A stretch of DNA of 10,561 nt from Pseudomonadota bacterium (GCA_029781465.1 JAKOWQ010000139.1:1-10561); one strand, 5' to 3'. Positions 1 to 5,964 are shown, counted from the stretch's first letter. Numbers and translations: made by a program. The notes: a model not told the origin generated them from the letters alone.

Positions 1-405
1 GCCCGAATAGTCGAGCGCTTTGACCCCGATGAAGATGTCGCGCGCTTGCAGCGCCTCGGCCCATGCCAGGGTGAGCGAAAGGAATACCAGATTGCTCGCC
101 GGAACGTAGGTTACCGGAATCTCGGAGCCAACGCCGTCCTTTGGCACCGCAATATTGTCTGTCAGCGCCGAACCGCCAAACTGGCGCAGGTCGAGCGGCA
201 GGATGACGTGGCGCTCCGCACCCAGCAATCCGGCGATCGTCCGGGCGGCATCGAGCTCGCGGCGGTGGCGCTGATTGTAGTCGATGGTCAGGGCATTGAT
301 GGAATAGCCCGCTTCCCTGGCGAGCGCGGCAACCACCATTGAATCGAGGCCGCCCGAAAGCAGGACCACTGCCCTTTTTCCCGATCCCTCAAGGCCCGAT
401 ATCAT
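1..405 (-). CDS. queC: 7-cyano-7-deazaguanine synthase QueC, N-terminal part (cut by window start)
   Basis: QueC makes preQ0 from 7-carboxy-7-deazaguanine, ammonia and ATP in the cytoplasm, a step of queuosine tRNA modification. The 135 visible residues begin MISGLEGSGKRAVVLLSGG. They contain the ATP-pyrophosphatase P-loop SGGLDS (residues 17-22), IDYNQRHRRELDAAR (41-55), TYVPASNLVFLS (99-110) and end at GVKALDYSG, just before where the family's zinc-binding Cys cluster would follow outside the window. The ATG at 405 is the first possible start, because an in-frame TAG lies four codons upstream (417-415). No strong ribosome binding site is visible. Family members usually have a PxRN motif where this protein has PASN, so the Arg is replaced by Ser at residue 104 (codon AGC). 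It follows the DUF3617-like gene by 39 bases on the same strand. The identification is secure; only the C-terminus is missing. Confidence 0.93.
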   Translation of the reverse strand, partial: MISGLEGSGKRAVVLLSGGLDSMVVAALAREAGYSINALTIDYNQRHRRELDAARTIAGLLGAERHVILPLDLRQFGGSALTDNIAVPKDGVGSEIPVTYVPASNLVFLSLTLAWAEALQARDIFIGVKALDYSG

Positions 406-444
406 CGCGCTGGGCTAGCGGCTTGCCCGGTGGCTGGCAACTGT

Positions 445-855
445 TCAGCCGCCACAGTCCCCCACGCGGCGCCCCTCGGCCGAGAATTCAAACGGCAGCC
501 CGTCGGCGATGCCCTGGCTGTCGATCTGCACCAGCCGGTCAGTCTCGCGCCGGATATGGGTGCGGCCATAGCCGCGGCCGCGGCAAGTGTACTGGACAGT
601 GACCTCGCTGACGCTGTCCTGAACCACGAATTGTTCGCAAGCACCTTGCGGATGGCGCAGCTGGATCAAGCGGCGTGCATCGGGCAGGCAGATGCGCTCA
701 GGCACCGCACCGGCCTCGCGGATGCGAAGCTCCCAGCGGCCTGGCTGAAGGCTGGAAAGCATCGTCAGCGAAGGGCCCTGGGCTGTCGCCGGGACACCCA
801 GCGCAACCATCGCCCCCGCCGCCAGAGCGGCCAATCGGATGACCTTCTTCCCCAC
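445..855 (-). CDS. DUF3617-like small exported protein
   Basis: This is a small protein of unknown biochemical role that is probably secreted to the periplasm. From a GTG start at 855 it is 136 residues. It opens with a signal peptide: GKK as the basic n-region, a hydrophobic stretch at about residues 6-21, and a likely cleavage after VPATA near residue 25. The mature part has PGRWELRIRE (38-47), four cysteines (56, 73, 91, 134) that could form two disulfides, and IRRETDRLVQIDSQGI (101-116). PGRWE near the start, paired Cys and a C-terminal RVGDC are typical of DUF3617 proteins, which are common in Sphingomonadales. The start is uncertain. The frame stays open upstream to 951, with ATGs at 951 and 924 and a TTG at 876, but those would put a long non-signal extension before GKK. 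A TATGAT hexamer at 920-925 would also place the promoter inside the longer versions. It lies between hslO and queC. Confidence 0.72.
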   Translation of the reverse strand: MGKKVIRLAALAAGAMVALGVPATAQGPSLTMLSSLQPGRWELRIREAGAVPERICLPDARRLIQLRHPQGACEQFVVQDSVSEVTVQYTCRGRGYGRTHIRRETDRLVQIDSQGIADGLPFEFSAEGRRVGDCGG

Positions 856-919
856 CAGACCGAATCCCGTGTCCAAGTTCGTTGCGCGCACATCCGCGCA
901 GTTGCTGACAAAGACTTGT

Positions 920-948
920 ATCATAGCGACGCGCGGCGGCCAAGTGTG
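920..948 (-). promoter_or_regulatory. possible promoter for the DUF3617-like gene
   Basis: On the minus strand TATGAT (925-920) closely resembles a sigma-70 -10 element. The hexamer 17 bases upstream is CACACT (948-943), a poor -35. It lies just after the hslO stop codon and 65 bases before the GTG start proposed for the DUF3617-like gene, so that gene and queC may not depend only on readthrough from hslO. The upstream half overlaps the repeated motif at 940-956. The support is sequence resemblance only. Confidence 0.3.
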
Positions 949-956
949 CATTTCTG
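940..956. promoter_or_regulatory. copy 1 of a repeated intergenic motif (CAGAAATGCACACTTGG on the minus strand)
   Basis: This 17-base sequence differs by a single missing T from the 18-base CAGAAATGTCACACTTGG found at 5093-5110. Both copies lie outside coding regions when the shorter start of the DUF3617-like gene is used, and both read the same way on the minus strand. This copy starts 17 bases after the hslO stop codon and overlaps the upstream half of the possible promoter of the next gene. It could be an operator or an activator site. Two copies alone cannot settle this. Confidence 0.3.
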
Positions 957-972
957 TCGACGAATTGAGTGG

Positions 973-1881
973 CTAGGCCGAAATTTCGAACATCCGTGAG
1001 CAGAAGGCACAGTCCACCACGACCAGCCCGGCATCGTTGCGCATCTCTGCGCGGTCCGCTTCGGGGAACTTGGCGAGTACTGCCTGGTAGTGCTCGATCG
1101 AGCAGCGGCAGCCGCGATCCAGAGGCGCGCCGGGCAGCACGCGGACTTCGCCCTCTTCGTGGAACAGCCGCCAGATCAGCGCCTCGAGCGAGAGGTCCGG
1201 ATCGACCAGCTCGTCATGCCGGGTCGATCCTGCCAGCACGGCGACATGTTCCCACTCGGGATGATCCATCCGTACGTGGAGCCGCTGGCGCCCCTCTTCA
1301 CCTTCGGCGAGGTGTTGCACCAGCAGCCCGCCGGCAATCGCGCCCTGGCGATCGGAGCGCACCGCAATCCTGAGCAACGTCGGCACCTGTTCGGACTGGG
1401 CGAAATAGCTTTCGCACGCCTCAGCCAGCGATCCGCCTTCGAGCGGCACGATCCCCTGATAGCGTTCGCCGCTGCTCGCCAAGTCGAAGGTGATCGCGAG
1501 ATAGCCCTGCCCGAACAGCGCATAGAGCGAAGGATTGGCGCCCAGCATCGCCAGCCGCTTGGCATCGTGCCGCACATAGCCGCGCAGCTCTCCTGCACGG
1601 TAATCGCAGACCAGCAGATCGACGATGCCGTTTTCGGTCTGGGCCTGCATGGTCAGCTGCCCATCTCCGTCCTTGAGCAGCGAACCGATCAGCGCGGTGA
1701 TGGTCAGGGCTTCGGCGAGCAAGTGACGGATCGCGGGCGGATAATCGTGCGCGGCCAGGACCCGATCGAGCACCGGGCCAAGGCGGACCACGCGCCCGCG
1801 CGCATGGCGCGCCGGCAAGGTAAAGCCCATCACCCGGTCATAACCGGTCTCGCCCTCGGCGATGTGCTCGGGTGCGCTCAC
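973..1881 (-). CDS. hslO: Hsp33 redox-regulated chaperone HslO
   Basis: Hsp33 is a cytoplasmic holdase that is inactive with reduced, zinc-bound cysteines and is switched on by oxidative unfolding. The protein is 302 residues, close to the usual 290 or so. The N-terminal Hsp33 fold shows RVVRLGPVLDRVL, LLAEALTITALIGSLLK and the QTENGIVDLLVCDYRAGELRGYVR core (in order, roughly residues 30-105). The redox switch is intact at the C-terminus as a CxC (Cys258, Cys260, in RGCRCSIEHY) and a CxxC (Cys291, Cys294, in DCAFCSRMFEI), the arrangement that binds zinc in the family. The ATG overlaps the argF stop by 4 bases, so it is probably translationally coupled and co-transcribed with argD and argF. 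The coupling to an arginine operon is a gene-order observation; no functional link is shown by the sequence. Confidence 0.96.
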   Translation of the reverse strand: MSAPEHIAEGETGYDRVMGFTLPARHARGRVVRLGPVLDRVLAAHDYPPAIRHLLAEALTITALIGSLLKDGDGQLTMQAQTENGIVDLLVCDYRAGELRGYVRHDAKRLAMLGANPSLYALFGQGYLAITFDLASSGERYQGIVPLEGGSLAEACESYFAQSEQVPTLLRIAVRSDRQGAIAGGLLVQHLAEGEEGRQRLHVRMDHPEWEHVAVLAGSTRHDELVDPDLSLEALIWRLFHEEGEVRVLPGAPLDRGCRCSIEHYQAVLAKFPEADRAEMRNDAGLVVVDCAFCSRMFEISA

Positions 1882-2804
1882 AGCTGGCCGAACACCCAGC
1901 GCAGCACCGACTTCTGGGCATGGATGCGGTTTTCCGCCTCGTCCCAGACAACCGAACGCGGCCCGTCGATCACCTCGTCGGTCACTTCCTCACCGCGATG
2001 CGCGGGCAGGCAGTGGAGGAACAGGGCATCTGCCTTCGCCTGCGCCATCAAGCGGGAATCGACCTGATAGGGTGCCATTGCCGCAAGCTTGTTGTGGGCA
2101 TGATCCTGTCCCATCGACACCCAGGTGTCGGTCACGACTACGTCCGCGCCCGCGGCAGCCTCATCCGCATCGCGGTGCAGCGTGATCCGCGCGCCCTGCG
2201 CCCGCGCCCGTTCGATGTAGCCGGCGTCGCTCTCATAGCCCTGCGGAACCCCGATCCGGACATTGAACTTCATCAGTCCAGCCGCCTCGACGATCGAGTT
2301 GAGCACGTTGTTGCCATCGCCCAGCCAGGCCACTTCCAGCCCGGGCAAGGCCTTGCCGTGTTCGATCAGGGTCAGCAAATCCGCGACGATCTGGCAGGGA
2401 TGCGACTGGTCGGTCAGCCCGTTGATCACCGGCACATCGGCAAAGCGGGCCAGCTCCTCGATCTTGGCGTGATCGTCGGTGCGGATCATGATCGCATCGA
2501 CCATCCGGCTCAGCACCCGCGCGGTGTCGGCGATGGTTTCGCCGCGACCGAGCTGGGTGGTCCCAGCCTCGAGCACCAGTGCCGATCCGCCGAGCTGGCG
2601 CATCGCCATGTCGAACGAAACCCGGGTGCGGGTCGAGTTCTTCTCGAAGATCATGGCCAGCACCCGGCCCGCCAGCGGCGCATCGCCATCGGCCTGCCCC
2701 TTGGGCAGCGTGGCGCGCGACGCCTTGCGGGTCTGCGCATCGTTGAGCATCGCGGCCAGAGCATCGCCGCCCGCATCGGAGAGATCGAGGAAGTGCCGGA
2801 TCAT
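1878..2804 (-). CDS. argF: ornithine carbamoyltransferase ArgF
   Basis: ArgF condenses ornithine with carbamoyl phosphate to give citrulline in cytoplasmic arginine biosynthesis. The 308-residue protein has the whole family signature. The carbamoyl-phosphate loop STRTR is at residues 57-61, HPCQ at 135-138, DTWVSMGQ at 226-233 and FLHCLPAHRGEEV at 262-274, which contains the ornithine-site HCLP motif. Its length and the motif order match biosynthetic OTCases; the HCLP motif argues against N-acetylornithine or aspartate carbamoyltransferases. The start codon overlaps the argD stop by 4 bases (2801-2804) and its own stop overlaps the hslO start in the same way. This indicates one polycistronic message argD-argF-hslO with translational coupling. 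Confidence 0.97.
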   Translation of the reverse strand: MIRHFLDLSDAGGDALAAMLNDAQTRKASRATLPKGQADGDAPLAGRVLAMIFEKNSTRTRVSFDMAMRQLGGSALVLEAGTTQLGRGETIADTARVLSRMVDAIMIRTDDHAKIEELARFADVPVINGLTDQSHPCQIVADLLTLIEHGKALPGLEVAWLGDGNNVLNSIVEAAGLMKFNVRIGVPQGYESDAGYIERARAQGARITLHRDADEAAAGADVVVTDTWVSMGQDHAHNKLAAMAPYQVDSRLMAQAKADALFLHCLPAHRGEEVTDEVIDGPRSVVWDEAENRIHAQKSVLRWVFGQL

Positions 2805-3994
2805 TGCGCCCCCTCGGGCGGCTGATAGCTCGCCGCCCCGGCTGAAAGCTTGTCGAAGAATTCGTCGACATGGGCATCGTCGATCACCAGCGGCGGCACC
2901 AGCCGAAGGGTGTTGTCACCCGCCGCGACGGTCAGCAACTGGTGGTTGTCGCGCAGGTGGGCGACCATGGCGCGCGGCTCCTGTGTCATCTTCATCCCCA
3001 GCATCAACCCCATGCCGCGCACCTCCGTGAAGAGTTCGGGGTAGTTGCCGATGAACTGTTCAAGCCGCCCACGCAGCCGTTCGGCCTTGGCGCGGACCTC
3101 GGCCAGGAATTCGTCGTTGGCAACCGCGTCGAGCACGGCCTCACCCGCGGCCATGGCCAGCGGATTGCCGCCATAGGTCGAACCGTGGCTGCCGATCACC
3201 ATGCCGCGCGCGGCCTTTTCGGTAGCCAGGCAGGCGCCGATCGGGAAACCGCCACCCAGGCCCTTGGCGCTCGCCATCACATCGGGTTCGATCCCATACT
3301 GTTCATAGGCATAGAGCGTGCCCGAGCGCGCCATGCCGCACTGCACCTCGTCGAGCGCGAGCAGCAGATCGTGCTCGTCGGCCAAGGCGCGCAGACCCTG
3401 CATGAATTCTTGCGAGGCCGGACGGATCCCGCCCTCGCCCTGCACCGGTTCGACCAGGAAGCCGGCGGTGTTGGGGCCGATCGCTGCCTTCGCGCCCTCG
3501 AGATCGTCGAAATCGACGTACTTGAAACCCTCGAGCAGCGGGTAGAAACCCTTGTGCATCTTTTCCTGACTCGAGGCGCTGATCGTCGCCATGGTCCGGC
3601 CGTGGAAGGCGTTGCGGAAGGTGATGATCTCAAACTTGTGATCGTTGCCGACGTGCTGGTGATAGGCACGGACCGTCTTGATCGCGCATTCCACCGCTTC
3701 GACCCCCGAATTGGTGAAGAACACCGTATCGGCGAAGGTCAGATCGACCAGCCGCTGCGCCAGATGCTCGCCCTGCGGGCTGCCGTAGAGATTGGAGACG
3801 TGCATCAGCGTCGCCGCCTGCCGCTGGATCGCGCCGATCAGTCCTTCGTGCGAATGCCCCAGCAGGTTGACCGCGATCCCCGCCGCGAAATCGAGATAGC
3901 GTCGGCCGTCTTCCCCGATCAGGTGGCAGTGCTCGCCGCGCACGGGGCGAAAGCCACAACGGGGATAGACTGGCATCAGCGGGGTAATCGACAT
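2801..3994 (-). CDS. argD: acetylornithine / succinyldiaminopimelate aminotransferase ArgD
   Basis: ArgD is a PLP-dependent class III aminotransferase. It converts N-acetylglutamate semialdehyde to N-acetylornithine in arginine synthesis, and many members also serve lysine synthesis. From the ATG at 3994 the protein is 397 residues, the normal family length. Visible motifs are YLDFAAGIAVNLLGH (33-47), FFTNSGVEAVECAIK (92-106), FRNAFHGRTMA (126-136), LVEPVQGEGG (180-189), the PLP-phosphate region LALDEVQCGM (212-221), and the Schiff-base lysine Lys244 in SAKGLGGGFPIG. The frame is open upstream to an ATG at 4042, but that would add 16 atypical residues running into the terminator hairpin. The start at 3994 has a strong ribosome binding site, GAAGGAAG, five bases upstream. 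It is the first gene of the argD-argF-hslO unit. Confidence 0.96.
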   Translation of the reverse strand: MSITPLMPVYPRCGFRPVRGEHCHLIGEDGRRYLDFAAGIAVNLLGHSHEGLIGAIQRQAATLMHVSNLYGSPQGEHLAQRLVDLTFADTVFFTNSGVEAVECAIKTVRAYHQHVGNDHKFEIITFRNAFHGRTMATISASSQEKMHKGFYPLLEGFKYVDFDDLEGAKAAIGPNTAGFLVEPVQGEGGIRPASQEFMQGLRALADEHDLLLALDEVQCGMARSGTLYAYEQYGIEPDVMASAKGLGGGFPIGACLATEKAARGMVIGSHGSTYGGNPLAMAAGEAVLDAVANDEFLAEVRAKAERLRGRLEQFIGNYPELFTEVRGMGLMLGMKMTQEPRAMVAHLRDNHQLLTVAAGDNTLRLVPPLVIDDAHVDEFFDKLSAGAASYQPPEGAQ

Positions 3995-3999
3995 GGGAA

Positions 4000-4007
4000 C
4001 TTCCTTC
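4000..4007 (-). promoter_or_regulatory. strong ribosome binding site deciding the argD start
   Basis: GAAGGAAG on the minus strand lies five bases before the ATG at 3994. It supports this start over the upstream in-frame ATG at 4042, which would read from the edge of the hairpin at 4040-4086. Confidence 0.8.
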
Positions 4008-4039
4008 GCTTCACTGGGATAACGGGAAAACGAAAACGA

Positions 4040-4086
4040 CAAATGGCGGCCCCCAGAGTCCCGTGAGACTTAAGGGCCGCCATTTG
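4040..4086 (-). terminator. Rho-independent terminator of the cold-shock gene
   Basis: There is a perfect 13-base-pair inverted repeat: CAAATGGCGGCCC at 4040-4052 and its complement at 4074-4086. The 21-base loop can itself form a short inner stem (4057-4061 with 4066-4070). On the minus strand the stem is followed by TCGTTTTCGTTTTCCC, an interrupted T-rich tract, as expected of an intrinsic terminator for the cold-shock gene ending at 4144. On the plus strand the following bases are not T-rich, so it looks one-directional. It ends only 45 bases before the argD start codon, so the argD promoter must overlap it, lie within that short space, or be replaced by readthrough. Confidence 0.7.
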
Positions 4087-4107
4087 CATACATCTAGAAC
4101 TAGGCAG

Positions 4108-4129
4108 GTCCCGGGACAACCCCCGGGAC
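4108..4129 (-). other. second hairpin in the cold-shock gene 3' region
   Basis: An 8-base-pair perfect stem (GTCCCGGG at 4108-4115, CCCGGGAC at 4122-4129) closes a six-base loop, 14 bases after the cold-shock stop codon on the minus strand. The stem is all G/C apart from one T-A pair and should be very stable, but no T tract follows in either direction. It could be a 3'-end stabiliser, a pause site or part of a compound terminator with the hairpin at 4040-4086. A second weak palindrome, CTAGTTCTAG (on the minus strand), follows at 4094-4103. Confidence 0.4.
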
Positions 4130-4143
4130 GAATGCGATCGGGA

Positions 4144-4911
4144 TCAATCCTGACGCGGCGTCAGATTGACCGCCGAGTACTTGCCTCGTCGATCGACTTC
4201 GATATCGAATTCCAGCCGGTCACCTTCGTTGAGGCCGGACATTCCCGAACGCTCGACCGCGCTGATATGGACGAAGGCATCGGCCTGTCCATCGTCGCGG
4301 GTGATGAAGCCAAAGCCCTTCATCGCGTTGAAGAACTTGACCGTGCCGGTGGCGCGTTCGCCGGTCAGCTGGCGCTGGGGCGCAGCATCGCGCTTCTGCA
4401 CCGGAATGACATCGCCAACCGCTTCGAGATCGCTCGCGGAAACCTTGCCGCCGCGATCGACCAGCGTGAACTTGAGCTGCTGGCCCTCGGCCAGACCCTC
4501 AAGCCCGGCGCGCTCGACCGCGCTGATGTGCACGAACACGTCCTGCCCGCCATCGTCCTGCTGGATGAAGCCGAAGCCCTTGGCCGCGTTGAAGAACTTG
4601 ACCACGCCGGTGCCTTCGCCGACCACCTGGGCCGGCATGCCGCCGCCGCGCGGGCCGCGATCGCCGCCGCCGAAGCCGCCGCCACCACCGCCGCCGAAGC
4701 CGCCGCCACCACCGCCGCCGAAGCCACCCCGGCCGCCGCCGCCACCGCCAAAGCGATCACCGCCACCGCCGAAACGGTCGCCACCGCCAAAGCGATCGCC
4801 GCCGCCGAAACGGTCACCGCCGCCACCGCCGCCGAATGGATCGAAACCCTCCTCGCCGAAACCGTCCCGCTTGTCGCGGCCCCGACCGCGCCGCCCTCTG
4901 TCAAAACCCAT
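4144..4911 (-). CDS. glycine-rich protein with two cold-shock domains
   Basis: This is an RNA/DNA-binding cold-shock-type protein, probably cytoplasmic or nucleoid-associated, likely acting as an RNA chaperone. From the ATG at 4911 it has 255 residues. Residues 1-25 are basic and acidic (MGFDRGRRGRGRDKRDGFGE...). Residues 26-91 are almost pure Gly with Phe, Asp and Arg in repeats such as GGDRFGGG. Cold-shock domain 1 spans about 100-166 (VVKFFNAAKGFGFI and DVFVHISAVER carry the RNP1 and RNP2 motifs). Domain 2 spans about 187-253 (TVKFFNAMKGFGFI and DAFVHISAVER), with a short Gln/Arg linker between. The usual CspA is about 70 residues, so this is a duplicated, extended form seen in alphaproteobacteria. 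The frame is open to 4974, but the first start with a Shine-Dalgarno-like GAAGG (4925-4929) is 4911, with a long 13-base spacing. It is transcribed away from the TerC gene and ends at the hairpins before argD. Confidence 0.93.
   Translation of the reverse strand: MGFDRGRRGRGRDKRDGFGEEGFDPFGGGGGGDRFGGGDRFGGGDRFGGGGDRFGGGGGGRGGFGGGGGGGFGGGGGGGFGGGDRGPRGGGMPAQVVGEGTGVVKFFNAAKGFGFIQQDDGGQDVFVHISAVERAGLEGLAEGQQLKFTLVDRGGKVSASDLEAVGDVIPVQKRDAAPQRQLTGERATGTVKFFNAMKGFGFITRDDGQADAFVHISAVERSGMSGLNEGDRLEFDIEVDRRGKYSAVNLTPRQD
4639..4836 (-). repeat. low-complexity glycine-codon repeat inside the cold-shock gene
   Basis: This segment encodes residues 26-91 of the cold-shock protein. It contains two exact 24-base tandem copies (4669-4692 and 4693-4716) plus a partial third from 4717, each coding Phe followed by seven Gly. 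Nearby at about 4741-4836 is a looser array coding DRFGGG/DRFGGGG. The bases are almost all GCC/ACC-type triplets on the plus strand, so strand slippage and length variation between strains are likely. It is coding repeat and has no spacers. Confidence 0.85.
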
Positions 4912-5166
4912 AAACCCGAACGTACCTTCATTTCGCCCCAAGCAACAATTCCCGGCGGCGCGGACGAAACGCACCGGGCAATGAGAATCGCGGGGTACAA
5001 GACCCCCTCCTCTACAGCTCGTCCGTTACCCGAAACGGCTCATCTTTGCGAATCGAATCGCGCGATCCCGCGATGAGCGCCGCACGAAGCGCCCAAGTGT
5101 GACATTTCTGCCAGCAAGTGCGTTGCGATCTTGCCACCGGGAGCGGCGCTTGGCAGAGCATTGCCG
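4912..5166. other. 255-base divergent intergenic region between the cold-shock and TerC genes
   Basis: This is the longest non-coding stretch of the window. It must hold the promoters of the cold-shock gene (minus) and of the TerC-led cluster (plus). It contains copy 2 of the repeated motif (5093-5110), a GAAGG at 4925-4929, and a small stem (TCGCG at 5058-5062 with CGCGA at 5069-5073). No convincing sigma-70 promoter, small gene or tRNA is visible. If the cold-shock promoter is near the repeated motif, the message would have a leader of roughly 150 bases, as is common for cold-shock mRNAs. That is inference. Confidence 0.6.
5093..5110. promoter_or_regulatory. copy 2 of the repeated intergenic motif (CAGAAATGTCACACTTGG on the minus strand)
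   Basis: This 18-base sequence matches the one at 940-956 apart from one extra T. Its centre is a partial dyad, AAnTGTnACAnTT, the shape of a site for a dimeric regulator. Here it lies 57 bases upstream of the TerC start codon and 181 bases upstream of the cold-shock start codon, so it could act on either gene. No binding protein can be named from the sequence. Confidence 0.35.
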
Positions 5167-5964
5167 ATGGACATCCTGACCCTGCTCTCCGACCCGGCCG
5201 CCTGGGCCGCGCTGCTCACCCTGATCGCGCTCGAGCTGGTGCTGGGGATCGACAACCTGGTCTTCATCGCGATCCTTTCAAACAAGCTTCCCCCCGCGCA
5301 GCAACCGCTGGCGCGGCGGGTCGGCCTGGGACTGGCTCTGGGCCTCAGAATTCTGCTGCTTCTGCTGATCGGCTGGATCGTCTCCCTTCAGCAGCCGCTG
5401 TTCGATCTCGGCCTGTCGGGCGCGCCGGGACCGCACGGCGAACCGGGGTTCGAGACGGCCTTTTCGGGTCGCGACCTGATCCTGCTGGCGGGCGGGCTGT
5501 TCCTGCTGTGGAAGGCCACCAAGGAAATCCACCACACGATCGACAAGGAAGGGGAGAGCGGCGAGCTGCTCGATCATGACAAGGGCGTGGGCGAGATCGC
5601 CTTTTCCGCCGCGATCGCGCAGATCATCGCGCTCGACCTGGTCTTTTCGGTCGATTCGATCCTCACCGCGGTGGGGATGACCGACCAGGTGCCGATCATG
5701 ATCGCCGCCGTGGTGATCACCGTCTGCCTGATGATGATCGCAGCCGACCCGCTCGCCCGCTTCATCGAAGCCAACCCGACGCTGGTGATGCTGGCACTGG
5801 CCTTTCTGGTGATGATCGGGGTGGTGCTGATCGCGGACGCTTTCGGGCTGCACATTCCCAAGGGCTACATCTACGCCGCGATGGCCTTTTCGGCGCTGGT
5901 CGAATCGCTCAACATCGTCGCCCGCAACCGCCGCGCGCGGCGGAAGAAGGAGCAGGATTCATGA
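5167..5964 (+). CDS. TerC-family integral membrane protein
   Basis: TerC proteins are inner-membrane proteins linked to metal ion (notably manganese) export or handling and, in some operons, to tellurium resistance. This one has 265 residues and about seven hydrophobic segments (roughly 13-38, 52-74, 101-115, 144-165, 175-193, 206-224, 233-250). Both halves carry the acidic in-membrane motifs of the family: ALELVLGIDNLVFIAILSNK (21-40) and ALDLVFSVDSI (155-165), with Glu23, Asp29, Asp157 and Asp163. The loop at about 118-140 is hydrophilic, and the C-terminus is basic (NRRARRKK). The start at 5167 gives MDILTLLSDPAAW, typical of the family; the ribosome binding site is weak. It overlaps the next gene by 4 bases, so the two are probably coupled. 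Family assignment is firm, but the transported ion is unknown. Confidence 0.92.
   Translation: MDILTLLSDPAAWAALLTLIALELVLGIDNLVFIAILSNKLPPAQQPLARRVGLGLALGLRILLLLLIGWIVSLQQPLFDLGLSGAPGPHGEPGFETAFSGRDLILLAGGLFLLWKATKEIHHTIDKEGESGELLDHDKGVGEIAFSAAIAQIIALDLVFSVDSILTAVGMTDQVPIMIAAVVITVCLMMIAADPLARFIEANPTLVMLALAFLVMIGVVLIADAFGLHIPKGYIYAAMAFSALVESLNIVARNRRARRKKEQDS

Noticed and set aside
1090..2825. Long plus-strand open frames opposite hslO and argF
   Set aside because: They are shadow frames of two well-conserved genes, with no plausible domain and no ribosome binding site.
2870..4066. A 398-residue plus-strand open frame opposite argD
   Set aside because: It is antisense to a gene with complete family motifs; its His/Gln/Arg-rich product matches nothing recognisable.
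4669..4836. Clustered short repeats resembling a CRISPR or minisatellite array
   Set aside because: The repeats are contiguous, in frame and within the cold-shock coding sequence, with no unique spacers and no cas genes nearby.
4166..4984. A proline-rich plus-strand open frame opposite the cold-shock gene
   Set aside because: The Pro runs are simply the complement of Gly codons in the cold-shock gene's low-complexity arm.
5151..5165. A 15-base sequence TGGCAGAGCATTGCC repeated at 10181-10195
   Set aside because: Both copies lie next to start codons, but they are on opposite sides relative to their genes: upstream of the plus-strand TerC gene, and overlapping the minus-strand YitT-family start. 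A 15-base match is not strong evidence in a biased 10-kb sequence, so I treat it as probable chance.
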